The notes under the pieces were generated by a model. That model did no database searches and was not told where the DNA came from. It saw only the letters and a list, made by a program, of their open reading frames with translations. Shown here one piece after another: positions 45,859-55,628 of a stretch of 64,000 nt of DNA; the stretch's first letter is position 1; every line of letters begins with the position of its first letter. The stretch covers positions 1 through 64,000 of the forward strand of contig NZ_VICB01000013.1 in NCBI RefSeq assembly GCF_006546835.1. The letters are read 5' to 3'. The position numbers and the translations under genes were made by a program. Source of the stretch: Actinomyces johnsonii. Lineage in GTDB: Bacteria > Actinomycetota > Actinomycetes > Actinomycetales > Actinomycetaceae.

Positions 45859-47874
45859 GTGGCGGGACTGATCAGGCGCGAGGACATCGAGGCGGTGCGC
45901 GAGCGCGCCCGGATCGAGGACGTCGTCGGCGAGCACGTGACCCTCAAGAGTGCCGGTGTCGGCTCCCTCAAGGGGCTGTGCCCCTTCCACGACGAGCGCA
46001 CCCCCTCCTTCCACGTCCGCCCCCAGCTTGGGTACTGGCACTGCTTCGGCTGCGGTGAGGGCGGGGACGTCATTGCCTTCATCGAGAAGATCAACCACCT
46101 CGGTTTCGCCGAGGCCGTCGAGTACCTGGCGGACCGCACCGGCGTCCAGCTGCGCTACGAGGAGGGCGGAGCCGTCAGACGCGGCGTGGAGCCGGGAACC
46201 CGTCAGCGCCTCATGGATGCCAACCGCCTGGCCGAGGCCTGGTTCCGCGAGCAGCTCGCCACCCCGGAGGCCCAGACGGGTCGCGACTTCTTGACCGCCC
46301 GGGGCTTCGATCGCCACGCCGCCGCGCACTTCGCCGTCGGCTATGCTCCGGCCGGCTGGGACAATCTTGCCCGCTACCTGCGCGGCGCCGGCTACACCGA
46401 GGCCGAGCTGGTCGACTCCGGACTGTGCAGTCGGGGCGGACAGGACGGGCGCCGCGTCTACGACCGCTTCAGGGGCCGCCTCATCTGGCCCATCCGGGAC
46501 GTCACCGGGGCGACCGTCGGCTTCGGGGCTCGCAAGCTCTCCGAGGACGACCAGGGTCCCAAGTACCTCAACACCCCCGAGACCCCCGTCTTCCACAAGA
46601 GCCAGGTCCTCTACGGGCTGGACCTGGCCAAACGGGAAGTGGCCCGTTCCCACCGCATCGTCGTCGTCGAGGGCTACACCGACGTCATGGCTGCCCACCT
46701 GTCCGGGGTGACGACGGCCGTTGCCACGTGCGGAACCGCCTTCGGCGCCGACCACGTGCGAGTCGTGCGCCGCCTCCTGGGCGATATCGACGACCCCGCG
46801 GCGGGCGTCGTCACCGGCCAGGGGCGCGAGGCTCGCGGAGGCGAGGTCATCTTCACCTTCGACGGAGACGCCGCCGGTCAAAAGGCCGCCCTGCGCGCCT
46901 ACGCCGAGGACCAGCGCTTCGCCACCCAGACCTTCGTGGCCGTCGACCCGAGCGGACTGGATCCCTGCGACCTGCGCATGAAGGAGGGCGACCAGGGCAT
47001 TCCACGCCTGCTGTCCAGGCGAGTGCCGCTGTTCGAGTTCGTCATCCGCACCTCCCTGTCCCACCTGGACCTGGACACGTCCGAGGGCCGGGTTCGGGGA
47101 CTGCGCTCGGCGGCGCCGGTCGTAGCCGGAATCCGCGACCGGGCGCTCAAACGCGAGTACACCCGCAGACTCGCCGGATGGCTGGGACTGCCCGACGCAG
47201 AGGTCAACGGCGCGGTTCAGACCGCCCAACGTCAAGGCAACCGGATTTCCGCGGAGCGCGGCGGTCAGTGGCCCGCAGATGAAACGGCGGGCCCCGACGC
47301 CGCCGCCCCGGTGCGCGGCCTGCCGCCGGTGACCGACCCCGTGGAGCAGCTCGAGCGCGAGGCCCTGGCGGTCATCGTCCAGTTCCCGGTGGCCGCTCAC
47401 CGGGCCGGTGCCGACGAGCTGGGTGCCGATTCCTTCGGCCAGCTCATCCACCGTGCCGTCTACGAGGCCGTCGCCGCCGCCGGAGGCACAGGAGAAGTGC
47501 CCGGGCTCGTACAACAGGCGGTGGCCGCTGGAATGGGGGAGCAGGAGGCGCAGCGCCGGGCCACATTGCGCTGGCTCCAGCAGGTGCGTGACGGCGCCAT
47601 CGGCCTGGTCGAGGCGGCCATCACCGAGCTCGCCGTGGCCCCTCTGCCACTGCCGACGATTCGGGGACGCGGCACAGAGGTGGACGCCTCGGGACTGGAT
47701 CGCTACGCCAGAGGCGTGCTCAGCTCCCTGACCGTCATGGGAATCAACCGCCGGCTCGTCGAAATGCGCTCGCGGCACCGGCGGATGTCCCCGCAGGACG
47801 AGGGCTACCGCGACTTGTTCTCGCAGATCGCCGCCCTCGAACAGCGCCGTATGCAGATTCGGCAGGGAGCCTGA
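45859..47874 (+). CDS. dnaG: DNA primase
   Basis: 671 aa. N-terminal zinc-binding domain ([27 protein letters not shown]), RNA-polymerase TOPRIM core ([29 protein letters not shown]) and a C-terminal helicase-binding region. Synthesises primers for lagging-strand replication. GTG 45859 follows TACGAT by 6 nt: leaderless. Slightly longer than E. coli DnaG. Confidence 0.96.
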   Translation: MAGLIRREDIEAVRERARIEDVVGEHVTLKSAGVGSLKGLCPFHDERTPSFHVRPQLGYWHCFGCGEGGDVIAFIEKINHLGFAEAVEYLADRTGVQLRYEEGGAVRRGVEPGTRQRLMDANRLAEAWFREQLATPEAQTGRDFLTARGFDRHAAAHFAVGYAPAGWDNLARYLRGAGYTEAELVDSGLCSRGGQDGRRVYDRFRGRLIWPIRDVTGATVGFGARKLSEDDQGPKYLNTPETPVFHKSQVLYGLDLAKREVARSHRIVVVEGYTDVMAAHLSGVTTAVATCGTAFGADHVRVVRRLLGDIDDPAAGVVTGQGREARGGEVIFTFDGDAAGQKAALRAYAEDQRFATQTFVAVDPSGLDPCDLRMKEGDQGIPRLLSRRVPLFEFVIRTSLSHLDLDTSEGRVRGLRSAAPVVAGIRDRALKREYTRRLAGWLGLPDAEVNGAVQTAQRQGNRISAERGGQWPADETAGPDAAAPVRGLPPVTDPVEQLEREALAVIVQFPVAAHRAGADELGADSFGQLIHRAVYEAVAAAGGTGEVPGLVQQAVAAGMGEQEAQRRATLRWLQQVRDGAIGLVEAAITELAVAPLPLPTIRGRGTEVDASGLDRYARGVLSSLTVMGINRRLVEMRSRHRRMSPQDEGYRDLFSQIAALEQRRMQIRQGA

Positions 47875-47919
47875 ATACTGTCGTCCGCCCGAGCAGGCAG
47901 TGCGGGTAGCCTGGCGGCT

Positions 47920-48486
47920 ATGCCGATCCTGCGACGTCGACAAGGCTCTTCCTCCCGATCCGCTAGAACGCTGCCTCTCGAGATGCGTGAGCAGCTGCAC
48001 GACCCTGTTCTGGGGGCCGTTCCTCTGGATGAGGACGGCTCCGCGTGGGCGGCGGCGACGGCTGAGGCCCTCGTCGTCTTCAGCGGCCGCAGCCGGCCCG
48101 AGCACTTCGCCTGGAATGAGGTGGAGCGCGGGTCCTGGGATGCCGACGAGCGGACCTTCACCCTGAGCTGGACGGACCTGGAGCGTGATGAGCTCGTCCT
48201 GGAGGTGCCGGCGGGCGTCCGCAACGGTGATACCTACGCTCCCACTGATGTCGCTCCCTTCGCCAAGGCCCTGCGCCAGCGCGTCGAGGCCGCCATCGTC
48301 CACAGCGCGGTGACGACGCTTCCTGGTGGCGCGACTGCCACAGCCAGTGTGCGCCGCGGTGCGGACGGACATCTGTACTCCGTGACTCGACCGATGGCGT
48401 CTCAGGTCACAGACGAGGAGGATGGCGAGGCGCTTCAGAACCTGGAGAACCGCGTCCGAGAGGGTGTGGGGCTGCCCACACGCTAG
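47920..48486 (+). CDS. conserved hypothetical protein downstream of dnaG
   Basis: 188 aa. Basic N-terminus (RRRQGSSSRSARTLP) then a β-strand-rich domain (AEALVVFSGRSRPEHFAWNE, ERDELVLEVPAG). It resembles in place and size the unnamed actinobacterial gene after dnaG; no function is known. ATG 47920 lies 7 nt after TAGCCT (47907-47912), so it has its own leaderless promoter. Confidence 0.75.
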   Translation: MPILRRRQGSSSRSARTLPLEMREQLHDPVLGAVPLDEDGSAWAAATAEALVVFSGRSRPEHFAWNEVERGSWDADERTFTLSWTDLERDELVLEVPAGVRNGDTYAPTDVAPFAKALRQRVEAAIVHSAVTTLPGGATATASVRRGADGHLYSVTRPMASQVTDEEDGEALQNLENRVREGVGLPTR

Positions 48487-48526
48487 GATGTTCTTGCAAT
48501 TGCAGCGTTTTCGGCAATTCGCCCGA

Positions 48527-48556
48527 TTCGACGTCGTCGTGGGATGTTGCTAGAGT
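48527..48556 (+). promoter_or_regulatory. tRNA-Asn promoter
   Basis: TTCGAC (48527-48532), 18 nt, TAGAGT (48551-48556), ending 20 nt before the tRNA. The tRNA-Val gene has a matching layout. Confidence 0.5.
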
Positions 48557-48576
48557 TCACTGCGCGCCAGGCGCAT

Positions 48577-48648
<72 letters not shown>

Positions 48649-48653
48649 CCCCT

Positions 48654-48690
48654 GAGGGTCCCACCTATGAGGTGGGGCCCTCATTTGTGT
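48654..48690 (+). terminator. tRNA-Asn terminator
   Basis: GAGGGTCCCACC pairs with GGTGGGGCCCTC (one G-U) followed by ATTTGTGT. Confidence 0.7.
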
Positions 48691-48789
48691 CTGCGCGGGT
48701 TAGGGTTATCGGGGTTTATCGGCGTGAACGAGCTGCGACGCGACGGGACGAACATGACCTCTCCGCTTCGGTCGTGGGAGGATGCCGCC

Positions 48790-49281
48790 ATGGCATACCG
48801 CGACATCCGTATCATCGGCGACCCGGTCCTGCGCACCGAGTGCGACTGGATCACTGACATCGACGACTCCGTCAGGGCCCTGGTCGAGGACCTGCTCGAG
48901 ACGGTCGACGAGGACGGCCGGGCGGGCCTAGCGGCTAACCAGATCGGGGTCGGTCTGCGCGCTTTCTCCTGGAACATCGATGGCGAGATCGGTTATATCC
49001 TCAACCCCAAGATCGTCGAACTCTCCAAGGACGAATACCAGGACGGGGATGAGGGCTGTCTGTCGGTTCCGGGCCTGTGGTTCCCCACTGAGCGCGCCTG
49101 GTACGCCAGGGCGCAGGGCACTGATTTGGACGGCAAGGAGGTCGTCATTGAGGGGGAGGAGCTCATGGCCCGTTGCATCCAGCACGAGTGCGACCACCTG
49201 GAGGGACACCTCTACCTGGATCGCCTCGACAGAAAGAATCGGGCCAAGGCGATGAAGGAACTGCGCGCGCAGGGCCTGTAG
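48790..49281 (+). CDS. def: peptide deformylase
   Basis: 163 aa. All three motifs are present: GLAANQIG (GxGxAAxQ position), EGCLSVPG (metal Cys) and QHECDHLEG (HExxH). Removes the N-formyl group from new proteins. ATG 48790 with GGGAGGATG upstream is preferred over the in-frame ATG 48754, which would add a non-conserved 12-residue lead. Confidence 0.95.
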   Translation: MAYRDIRIIGDPVLRTECDWITDIDDSVRALVEDLLETVDEDGRAGLAANQIGVGLRAFSWNIDGEIGYILNPKIVELSKDEYQDGDEGCLSVPGLWFPTERAWYARAQGTDLDGKEVVIEGEELMARCIQHECDHLEGHLYLDRLDRKNRAKAMKELRAQGL

Positions 49282-49300
49282 CACCGGTCAGGACATGAGA

Positions 49301-49348
49301 CGGGTGGGGCGACAGACCATGAAGCTCATGAGTCTGTCGTCCCACCCG
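49301..49348. terminator. convergent terminator def/DUF3145
   Basis: CGGGTGGGGCGACAGAC pairs with GTCTGTCGTCCCACCCG over 14 nt with a single G-U: a 17-bp stem between convergent genes. Confidence 0.75.
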
Positions 49349-49392
49349 GCGTTACCAGAAGGCGATCGTGAGGAGGTGCGGTTCCGCGCCTC

Positions 49393-49893
49393 CTAGCCGA
49401 CGCGGTGCAGCCAGCGCACGGGCGCACCGGCCCCCGCGTAGCGGAAGGGCTCGAGCTCGTCGTCCCACGCCTGTCCCAGTGCCAGGTCCAGCTCACGACG
49501 CATTCTCTCGGGATCAGCGGCATAGACGAGTGCAGCGCGGATCCTGTCCTCGGGGACGACGACGTTGCCGTGAACGTCCGTCTGGGCGTGGAAGATCCCC
49601 AGGTCGGGGGTGTGGGACCAACGGCCGCCGTCGGTGCCCACGCTCGCCTCCTCGGTCACCTCATAGCGCAGGTTCGCCCAGCCGCGCAGGGCGGAGGCGA
49701 GGCTGGCACCCGTTCCGGCGGGCCCCACCCAGCTAGTCTCGGCCCGCATCAAGCCCCGAGCCGCAGGCTGCTCGGTCCAGTCCAGGTGGACGCGCGAACC
49801 GAGCACCTCGGCCGCCGCCCACTCGATGTGGGGGCAGAGCGCCCGAGGTGCGGAATGCACGAAAAGTACACCGCGGGTGTAGGCACCGATCAT
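49393..49893 (-). CDS. DUF3145 family protein
   Basis: 166 aa. GVLFVHSAPRALCPHIEWAA and the PEDRIRAALVYAADPERMRR region, followed by LGQAWDDELEPFRYAGAGAP, are typical of DUF3145. Cytosolic, conserved in actinobacteria near fabF, function unknown. AGGAGGCGATACTC lies before ATG 49893. Confidence 0.88.
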   Translation of the reverse strand: MIGAYTRGVLFVHSAPRALCPHIEWAAAEVLGSRVHLDWTEQPAARGLMRAETSWVGPAGTGASLASALRGWANLRYEVTEEASVGTDGGRWSHTPDLGIFHAQTDVHGNVVVPEDRIRAALVYAADPERMRRELDLALGQAWDDELEPFRYAGAGAPVRWLHRVG

Positions 49894-50028
49894 GAGTATC
49901 GCCTCCTGGTTGGTTTCGAGATTCGCCTTCCCCAACGGTCTCGACCCGCAACCGGGCTCATGTCATGACGTACGCGGCATGCACGGATATTGTGCACGAC
50001 AGCGGTGGGCCTGGTCCAGCCGGGTAGG

Positions 50029-51312
50029 TCACAGCCGATGGCGCTCGGCGGTGGTCGCCCGGTCCCGGGCGAAGACAAGGGCGACGTTGTGCCCACCGAA
50101 ACCGAAGGAGGTGCTTGCCGCCGCCTCCAGCTCGGGAAGGTCCCGACCCTGCGGCCCCACGACGTCCAGCCCGAGGCCGGCCAGTTCCGGATCCACGCCG
50201 GCGGGCAGGAGCGTTGGCGGAGCCCATCGCTCACGCAGCGCCATGACGGTCAGGATCGCCTCGAGTCCCCCGGCACCGCCCAGAAGATGTCCGGTGGAGG
50301 ACTTCGTCGCGCTGACGGACGCCTCCGGAACGGCCCTGGCCAGAACACCGGCTTCGACGACGTCGCCTGCCGGGGTTGATGTCGCATGGGCGTTGACGTG
50401 CCCGATCGCGCCGGCATCGAGGCCCGCGCGCTCCAGTGCCAGCAGTAGGGCCCGCTCCTGCTCGGCACCCGACGGCTCGGGGCGGGCCACGTCGTGGGCG
50501 TCGGCGGTGATCCCCGAGCCCGCGAGCACGGCCAGGACCCGTGCACGACGGGCCATAGCGTGCTCGGCGCGCTCCAGGACCAGGATCCCGGCGCCCTCGC
50601 CGAGGACGAATCCGTCACGGTCGGGGGCGAAGGGCCGTGAAGCGGTTGCCGGGTCGTCGTTGCGTGTCGACAGCGCCCTCATGGCGCCGAAGGCCGCCAC
50701 CGTCATCGGGTGGAGGGCGGCGTCCGTGCCACCGGCCACGACGACGTCCGCCCGGCCCAGCGCGATGAGATCTGCACCGTAGGCGATGGCCTCGGCGCCT
50801 GAGGCGCAGGCGGACACCGGGGCGTGAATGCCCGCGTGCGCTCCCAGCTCGATCCCGACGGCGGCTGCCGGAGCATTGGGCATAAGCGCGGGGACCGCCG
50901 TCGGCAGGACTCGCCGGGGGCCTTTGACGCGCAGAGCGTCCCACGCCTCCATGACCGACAGGACCGGCCCCATGCCCGGGGACACGGACACTGCGAGGCG
51001 CTGCGGGGCAACCTGTGGAGGACCCGCCTGCTCCCAGGCCTGGCGGGCGGCCAACAGCGCGCACTGGCTGGCGCGGTCGAGACGGCGCATCTGGCGGGGC
51101 GAGAGCATCTCGGCCGGGTCGATGGCCAGGGGCGCGCCGATCCGCACGGGCAGCTCGTAGTCATTCACCCAGCTGGGCTCCAGGGCGCGTATCGCGCAGG
51201 TACCCGCATGCAGAGCGGCCCAGGTCGAGGCGGCGTCCCCGCCCAGCGGGTTGATGGTTCCTAGACCGGTGACGACGACGTCGCCGGAACGGCAGACGGC
51301 TGCCGGAGCCAT
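50029..51312 (-). CDS. fabF: 3-oxoacyl-ACP synthase II (KAS II)
   Basis: 427 aa thiolase-fold condensing enzyme. Catalytic triad: Cys in PVSACASGAEAIAYG, His in NAHATSTPAGDVVE and His in KSSTGHLLGGAGG. Elongates acyl-ACP chains. Begins 6 nt after the acp stop (minus strand) and is cotranscribed with it. Could act in fatty acid or mycolate-like lipid synthesis; no fabD or fabH is next to it. Confidence 0.92.
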   Translation of the reverse strand: MAPAAVCRSGDVVVTGLGTINPLGGDAASTWAALHAGTCAIRALEPSWVNDYELPVRIGAPLAIDPAEMLSPRQMRRLDRASQCALLAARQAWEQAGPPQVAPQRLAVSVSPGMGPVLSVMEAWDALRVKGPRRVLPTAVPALMPNAPAAAVGIELGAHAGIHAPVSACASGAEAIAYGADLIALGRADVVVAGGTDAALHPMTVAAFGAMRALSTRNDDPATASRPFAPDRDGFVLGEGAGILVLERAEHAMARRARVLAVLAGSGITADAHDVARPEPSGAEQERALLLALERAGLDAGAIGHVNAHATSTPAGDVVEAGVLARAVPEASVSATKSSTGHLLGGAGGLEAILTVMALRERWAPPTLLPAGVDPELAGLGLDVVGPQGRDLPELEAAASTSFGFGGHNVALVFARDRATTAERHRL

Positions 51313-51318
51313 CGGGTG

Positions 51319-51570
51319 TCAGGCCCTCTTGGCGGTGACGAGGTCCACCAGCGCTCCGACTGTGGGCAGCGTCGGGATGAGGGAGTCGTCGAGGGCCACT
51401 CCGAAGCGCTCCTCGACCTGAGTGGCAATTGTCAGCAGCCCCAGAGAATCGACGTCGAGATCCTGGGCGAAGGTGGTGGATCGGGTGATGTCCTCGGCAT
51501 CGACGCCGGACTCCTCGCTGACGATCTGCGTGATGACGGCCAGGACGTCGTCGTTGCTCTGCTCGGCCAT
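51319..51570 (-). CDS. acpP: acyl carrier protein
   Basis: 83 aa. The phosphopantetheine attachment site is DLDVDSLGLLTIA (Ser in DSL). Acidic overall, four-helix size. AAGGAG upstream of ATG 51570. Partner of the KAS II encoded next to it. Confidence 0.95.
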   Translation of the reverse strand: MAEQSNDDVLAVITQIVSEESGVDAEDITRSTTFAQDLDVDSLGLLTIATQVEERFGVALDDSLIPTLPTVGALVDLVTAKRA

Positions 51571-51726
51571 GATGGCTCCTTCTACCGCCGCGACGGAGCA
51601 GACGGGGATCCGTGCGGTGCTGTGGTTGGACGATGGGGTAGTTCTGCCGGCGGCGACGCCGCGGGTAAGTCCATTGTCCCAGACGTCGGAGATCTTTCCG
51701 GAATCGGTATCCCACCGAGATACAGC

Positions 51727-51762
51727 GACCGGCCCAGTCCGAATGAAAAGGACGGGCCGGTC
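51727..51762 (-). terminator. terminator after the PucR-type regulator
   Basis: GACCGGCCC-A-GTCC pairs with GGACGGGCCGGTC with one bulged base and an A-rich loop. Confidence 0.6.
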
Positions 51763-51821
51763 AAGAGCGGGGAACGGGGGTAAAGAGCTCTTCGCACCCC
51801 GAGGGAACCTGCGTCGGTGGG

Positions 51822-53036
51822 TCAGGCATCCCGCCCGACGGCCAGGCGGCCCACGATGATCGCCATGTGCAGCATGAGTCCGTCGCGTGCGTTCGTCGCG
51901 TCCCAGCCGACCTGCTCGCTGACCCGGCCCAACCGGTAGCGCACCGTATTGGCGTGGACGAACAGGTTGCGGGCCGTGGCCTCCAAACTTCCGCCCAGGG
52001 CCAGATATGTGGCCACGGTGCTCTCGAAGGGGTCGCCCATTTCGTGGAGGGGGGCGTGCACCAGGCTGAGTATCTGCTCTCCGGCGAGCTCGTCGCCCGC
52101 CAGAAGGCGCTCAGGGAGCAGGTCATCGGCGTGGACGGGATTGGGGGCCTCGGCCCATCCCGGCAGAGCGCGCAGCCCGGCAAGGGCGGAGCGCAGCGAA
52201 CGGCCCGCGTGCGAGATCCCAGAGACCACGGGACCGACGACCGCGGAGCCCCCCAGCCCACCGGCTACCTGCATCGCCGCCTGGTCCACAAGGCGCTCGG
52301 CGGTCTCGGCCCGGGAGCCATGAGACGAGGAGGATCGCTTGGATGATGGATCGAGGGTGTCCGGACTGCCTCCCAGGACGATGAGGACGGAGTCGCCGCG
52401 TACAGACACCAGGCAGTCGCTGGCGAGGTTGCGGCACTCATGACGCAGCCGGGAGATCCCGAGCGCGTCCAGAGTCGTCTTGGCGGCGATGGTCACCACT
52501 GGTCCGGTGCCGTTCCAACCGGCCGTGCCGGCCCGGGTGGCAGCGTCATCGGGGTCGTCGTGAAGCATCGCGTCGACCGCCACGGATTCCAGTCTGGCGT
52601 CCCAGGCGCCCCGGGCCTCGGCTGCTCGGGCATACACCTCGGCGGCGGCGAAGCCGACGTCGCGCCCAAAGGTCAGGACCAGAATGCGGACCGTGTCATG
52701 GTCCTCCTTGGGGACGGCGCGAGGAGCCTCGTCAACGACGACGTCGAGGACCGTTCGCACCAGCGCCAAGGTCTGCTCCAGCGTGATGACCCCGGTCAGG
52801 GCGGCGGGCGCCACGGAGAAGATTTGGGAGGGGACCAGCGGAGTCGACGGGTTCTCCGCCGAGTCAACAAACATCGTCACGCCCAGGCGGGCCACCGCCG
52901 CGATCTGGTCGCGCGAACCTTCCGGCAGAGTTCGGTAGAAATCGTGGGCCGAACTGATGCGGTCCAGTGAGTGTTCAATAATTGTGTCCTGCGCCTGTCG
53001 CAGTGCAGACACTCCCGGAGCGCTCAACTCATCCAT
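51822..53036 (-). CDS. PucR/CdaR-type regulator of the fatty acid locus (FasR-like)
   Basis: 404 aa. The C-terminal PucR helix-turn-helix includes LEATARNLFVHANTVRYRLG followed by RVSEQVGWD; the N-terminal and middle parts are helical and GGDEF-like in pattern. In mycobacteria and Streptomyces a regulator of this type sits before fabD-acp-fabF and activates those genes. Here fabD is absent. ATG 53036 follows TAACAT by 7 nt on this strand: leaderless; the longer frame upstream is non-native. Confidence 0.82.
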   Translation of the reverse strand: MDELSAPGVSALRQAQDTIIEHSLDRISSAHDFYRTLPEGSRDQIAAVARLGVTMFVDSAENPSTPLVPSQIFSVAPAALTGVITLEQTLALVRTVLDVVVDEAPRAVPKEDHDTVRILVLTFGRDVGFAAAEVYARAAEARGAWDARLESVAVDAMLHDDPDDAATRAGTAGWNGTGPVVTIAAKTTLDALGISRLRHECRNLASDCLVSVRGDSVLIVLGGSPDTLDPSSKRSSSSHGSRAETAERLVDQAAMQVAGGLGGSAVVGPVVSGISHAGRSLRSALAGLRALPGWAEAPNPVHADDLLPERLLAGDELAGEQILSLVHAPLHEMGDPFESTVATYLALGGSLEATARNLFVHANTVRYRLGRVSEQVGWDATNARDGLMLHMAIIVGRLAVGRDA

Positions 53037-53174
53037 GCTGTGGATGTTACCGACTGGAATATCGTTATGACAGTAGGTTCTCGATTGGCGCGGCGTGTGA
53101 TCCGACACGAGTTTGTGTTGAAAAACCGGGGATAAGTGAGGGTGGCGCGTCGTTCGACCGGAGCGGATTACACA

Positions 53175-53192
53175 GGTTACAATAGCGTAACC
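53175..53192. promoter_or_regulatory. operator-like dyad before aspA
   Basis: GGTTAC-AATAGC-GTAACC, a perfect 6-bp dyad 109 nt upstream of aspA in an A+T-richer gap (53037-53300). Candidate regulator site. Confidence 0.4.
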
Positions 53193-53300
53193 ATTGTGGA
53201 ACCCGCGGTGAGTGAATCTGCAATGATCTGCGCATGCGTACTGTGCGTTGGTACGGATGTGTGCATGCATGCACTCAACTAGACAACTCGGAGGCTCAAG

Positions 53301-54779
53301 ATGATGCAGGCAACCCGCACAGAGGAGGATCTTCTTGGTGCACGGGAAGTGCCATTGGACGCCTATTGGGGAATCCATACGCTGCGGGCGATGGAGAACT
53401 TTCAAATCTCGGGATCGGCAGTTGGCGATGAGGAGGCTTTTGTTCGCGGCATGGTGCAGGTCAAGAAGGCCTCAGCGTTAGCGAACAGTGATCTTGGGGC
53501 GATCGACCCGGAAGTCGCGGGAGCGATCGTGTGGGCCTGCGATCAGGTGCTGGTTGCCGAGCGCTGCCTGGACCAGTTTCCGGTCGACCAGTTTCAGGGG
53601 GGCGCCGGCACCAGTGTCAACATGAATACCAATGAGGTAATTGCAAACCTCGCACTAGAGTACCTGGGATATGCCAAAGGCCGTTACGACGTCGTCAACC
53701 CCAACGATCATGTCAACAAGTCCCAGTCGACGAATGATGCCTATCCGACCGGATTCCGCTTAGGGCTGTTCACGCTCGTCGACTCCCTTACTGATGAGCT
53801 CGAGCGCCTCATCGCCGCTATGCGTGCCAAGGGGACGGAGTTCGTCAACGTTCTGAAGATGGGGCGCACCCAGCTCCAAGACGCCGTCCCGATGAGCCTG
53901 GGACAGGAGTTCGAGGCCTTCGCCGTTCTGCTTGAGGAGGAGATCGGTAGGCTTCGGAACAACGCCGCCCTCCTGCTGGAGGTCAACCTCGGTGCCACGG
54001 CGATCGGCACGGGACTCAACACCCCGCCCGACTATCAGAGCACCGTCGTCGGGCATCTGCGCGAGGTGACTGGGCTGGACGTTCGGGGGGCGCAGGACCT
54101 GCTGGAGGCCACGAGCGACACCGGCGCCTATGTTTCCATGCATGCGGCGATCAAGCGTCTGGCGGTCAAGCTTTCCAAGATCTGCAATGACCTACGACTG
54201 CTGTCCTCCGGACCTCGTGCGGGGCTGGGGGAGATCAGACTGCCCGAGCGTCAGGCCGGTTCGTCCATCATGCCCGCCAAGGTCAATCCGGTGATACCTG
54301 AGGTGGTCAACCAGGTCTGCTTCAAGGTCATCGGCAATGACGTTGCGCTGACCTTCGCCGCAGAGGCGGGTCAGCTCCAGCTCAATGTCATGGAGCCGGT
54401 GATCGCTCAGACTATTTTCGAGTCGATCAATCTTCTCTCTCGTGGGATGTCGACCTTGCGCGAGCTGTGCATCGTGGGGATCGAGGCCAACGAGGAGGTC
54501 TGCCGGCGTAACGTTCTGGACTCGATTGGAATCGTCACATACCTCAACCCGGTAATAGGGCATCACAATGGTGACCTGGTGGGGCGTGAGTGCGCCCGTT
54601 CAGGGCGCAGCGTGCGAGAGGTGGTTCTGGAGATGGGACTGCTCGAGGAGTCCGTTCTCGATGAGATTCTCAGTCCGGAGAACCTCCTGCGTCCCCACTT
54701 CCGTGACTTGAAGGTGTACTCCGGCTCCGACCCGTCGACTCCTCCGGTGGTACCGACGGCGCCCGATTCCGCGGGCTGA
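53301..54779 (+). CDS. aspA: aspartate ammonia-lyase
   Basis: 492 aa; aspartate to fumarate and ammonia. Fumarase/aspartase signature [20 protein letters not shown], with [13 protein letters not shown] and [13 protein letters not shown] active-site segments. The presence of [12 protein letters not shown] fits aspartase rather than class II fumarase, but the two are close. GGAGGCTCAAG precedes ATG. Inserted, on the opposite strand, between the PucR regulator and aceE, which are neighbours in mycobacteria. Confidence 0.9.
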   Translation: MMQATRTEEDLLGAREVPLDAYWGIHTLRAMENFQISGSAVGDEEAFVRGMVQVKKASALANSDLGAIDPEVAGAIVWACDQVLVAERCLDQFPVDQFQGGAGTSVNMNTNEVIANLALEYLGYAKGRYDVVNPNDHVNKSQSTNDAYPTGFRLGLFTLVDSLTDELERLIAAMRAKGTEFVNVLKMGRTQLQDAVPMSLGQEFEAFAVLLEEEIGRLRNNAALLLEVNLGATAIGTGLNTPPDYQSTVVGHLREVTGLDVRGAQDLLEATSDTGAYVSMHAAIKRLAVKLSKICNDLRLLSSGPRAGLGEIRLPERQAGSSIMPAKVNPVIPEVVNQVCFKVIGNDVALTFAAEAGQLQLNVMEPVIAQTIFESINLLSRGMSTLRELCIVGIEANEEVCRRNVLDSIGIVTYLNPVIGHHNGDLVGRECARSGRSVREVVLEMGLLEESVLDEILSPENLLRPHFRDLKVYSGSDPSTPPVVPTAPDSAG

Positions 54780-54786
54780 AGTGCCT

Positions 54787-54849
54787 CGACCTCCGATATC
54801 GGCGGACGGCACGTAGTCCGCTGTGCTGTTTCGCTGATATCGGAGGTCG
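54787..54849 (+). terminator. aspA terminator
   Basis: CGACCTCCGATATC pairs perfectly with GATATCGGAGGTCG; inside it a second stem GCGGAC/GTCCGC. Followed by TTCTAGCTCTTT. Confidence 0.75.
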
Positions 54850-54871
54850 TTCTAGCTCTTTGGGGAACGTA

Positions 54872-55519
54872 TCAGGAGAAGACGCGGCAGGAGCGGATGA
54901 CCGGAGCGTGGGCGTCCTTTCCGATCACATTGAGGCCTTGCGGGTCGACCTTCGACTGCGGCGGCCCGGAGCTCCAGAAGACGTAGTTGAGATTGTCGCC
55001 ATCGCTTGATCCGAATGTGACTTTCTTGGAGGAGCCGATCCAGACCGTGTTGTCGAACCCGCGAACGGTGAGTGACTCAATCTCGCCTTCGATGATGACC
55101 ACCAAGTTTGTTGCGGTGATTGTTACGTCTCGTGCTCCGGCCGAGACCTTGACCACCCGATCGGCGGAGAGATCGTCTCCGGTGACATCGACCTGGTCGG
55201 AGGCGGGAACCACCTTGGTGACCTGAGCCTCCGCTTGAGCGCGGTTGTCCTCCTCGTCGTTGTCGGTTAAATCGTCGTCGTAGTCGCGTACCTCGGAGGA
55301 TGTGCAGTTCCCGTACTCCAGCGGGTCGAGGGGCTTGGTGGCGTCCTCATCATCCTTGTCTTCCTCATCGCCCTCGTCGGACGAGGTGGGGCCATGGGCC
55401 TTGGCTGATGCGGTCGACGTCGTGCCGATGGAGATCGGTTGTCCGGCCGAGCAGCCGGACAGAGCGAGCAGGCCCGAGACTAGGATGCAGGCCGGGTACA
55501 GGAGCGGGGATCGGGGCAC
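54872..55519 (-). CDS. DUF3060-type lipoprotein
   Basis: 215 aa. Signal peptide with lipobox (ACILVSGLLALSGC), an acidic disordered linker (DEGDEEDKDDEDATKPLD), then a β-repeat domain (KVSAGARDVTITATNLVVII, TVRGFDNTVWIGSSKKVTFG) of DUF3060 character. Exported and membrane-anchored; role unknown. GTG 55519 gives a proper signal peptide and has AGAGGT upstream; earlier in-frame starts add a basic stretch and lie in the aceE terminator. Confidence 0.8.
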   Translation of the reverse strand: MPRSPLLYPACILVSGLLALSGCSAGQPISIGTTSTASAKAHGPTSSDEGDEEDKDDEDATKPLDPLEYGNCTSSEVRDYDDDLTDNDEEDNRAQAEAQVTKVVPASDQVDVTGDDLSADRVVKVSAGARDVTITATNLVVIIEGEIESLTVRGFDNTVWIGSSKKVTFGSSDGDNLNYVFWSSGPPQSKVDPQGLNVIGKDAHAPVIRSCRVFS

Positions 55520-55546
55520 CGGAAGACCTCTTGAGACGAATGCGGC

Positions 55547-55586
55547 GGTGCCGGTGAAACGAGGCGGAACTCGTTTCACCGGCACC
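55547..55586 (-). terminator. aceE terminator
   Basis: GGTGCCGGTGAAACGAG pairs perfectly (17 bp) with CTCGTTTCACCGGCACC over 6 nt, 43 nt after the aceE stop. Confidence 0.8.
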
Positions 55587-55628
55587 CTCTTGGACAACGG
55601 GTCCAATTATAGCCGCAATGGGGAGCCC

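Noticed and set aside
45589-48372. Long minus-strand open frame (over 900 codons) across dgt, dnaG and the next gene
   Set aside because: Antisense shadow: dgt and dnaG have complete domains and motifs on the plus strand; the minus frame is Gly/Val/Leu-rich without any domain.
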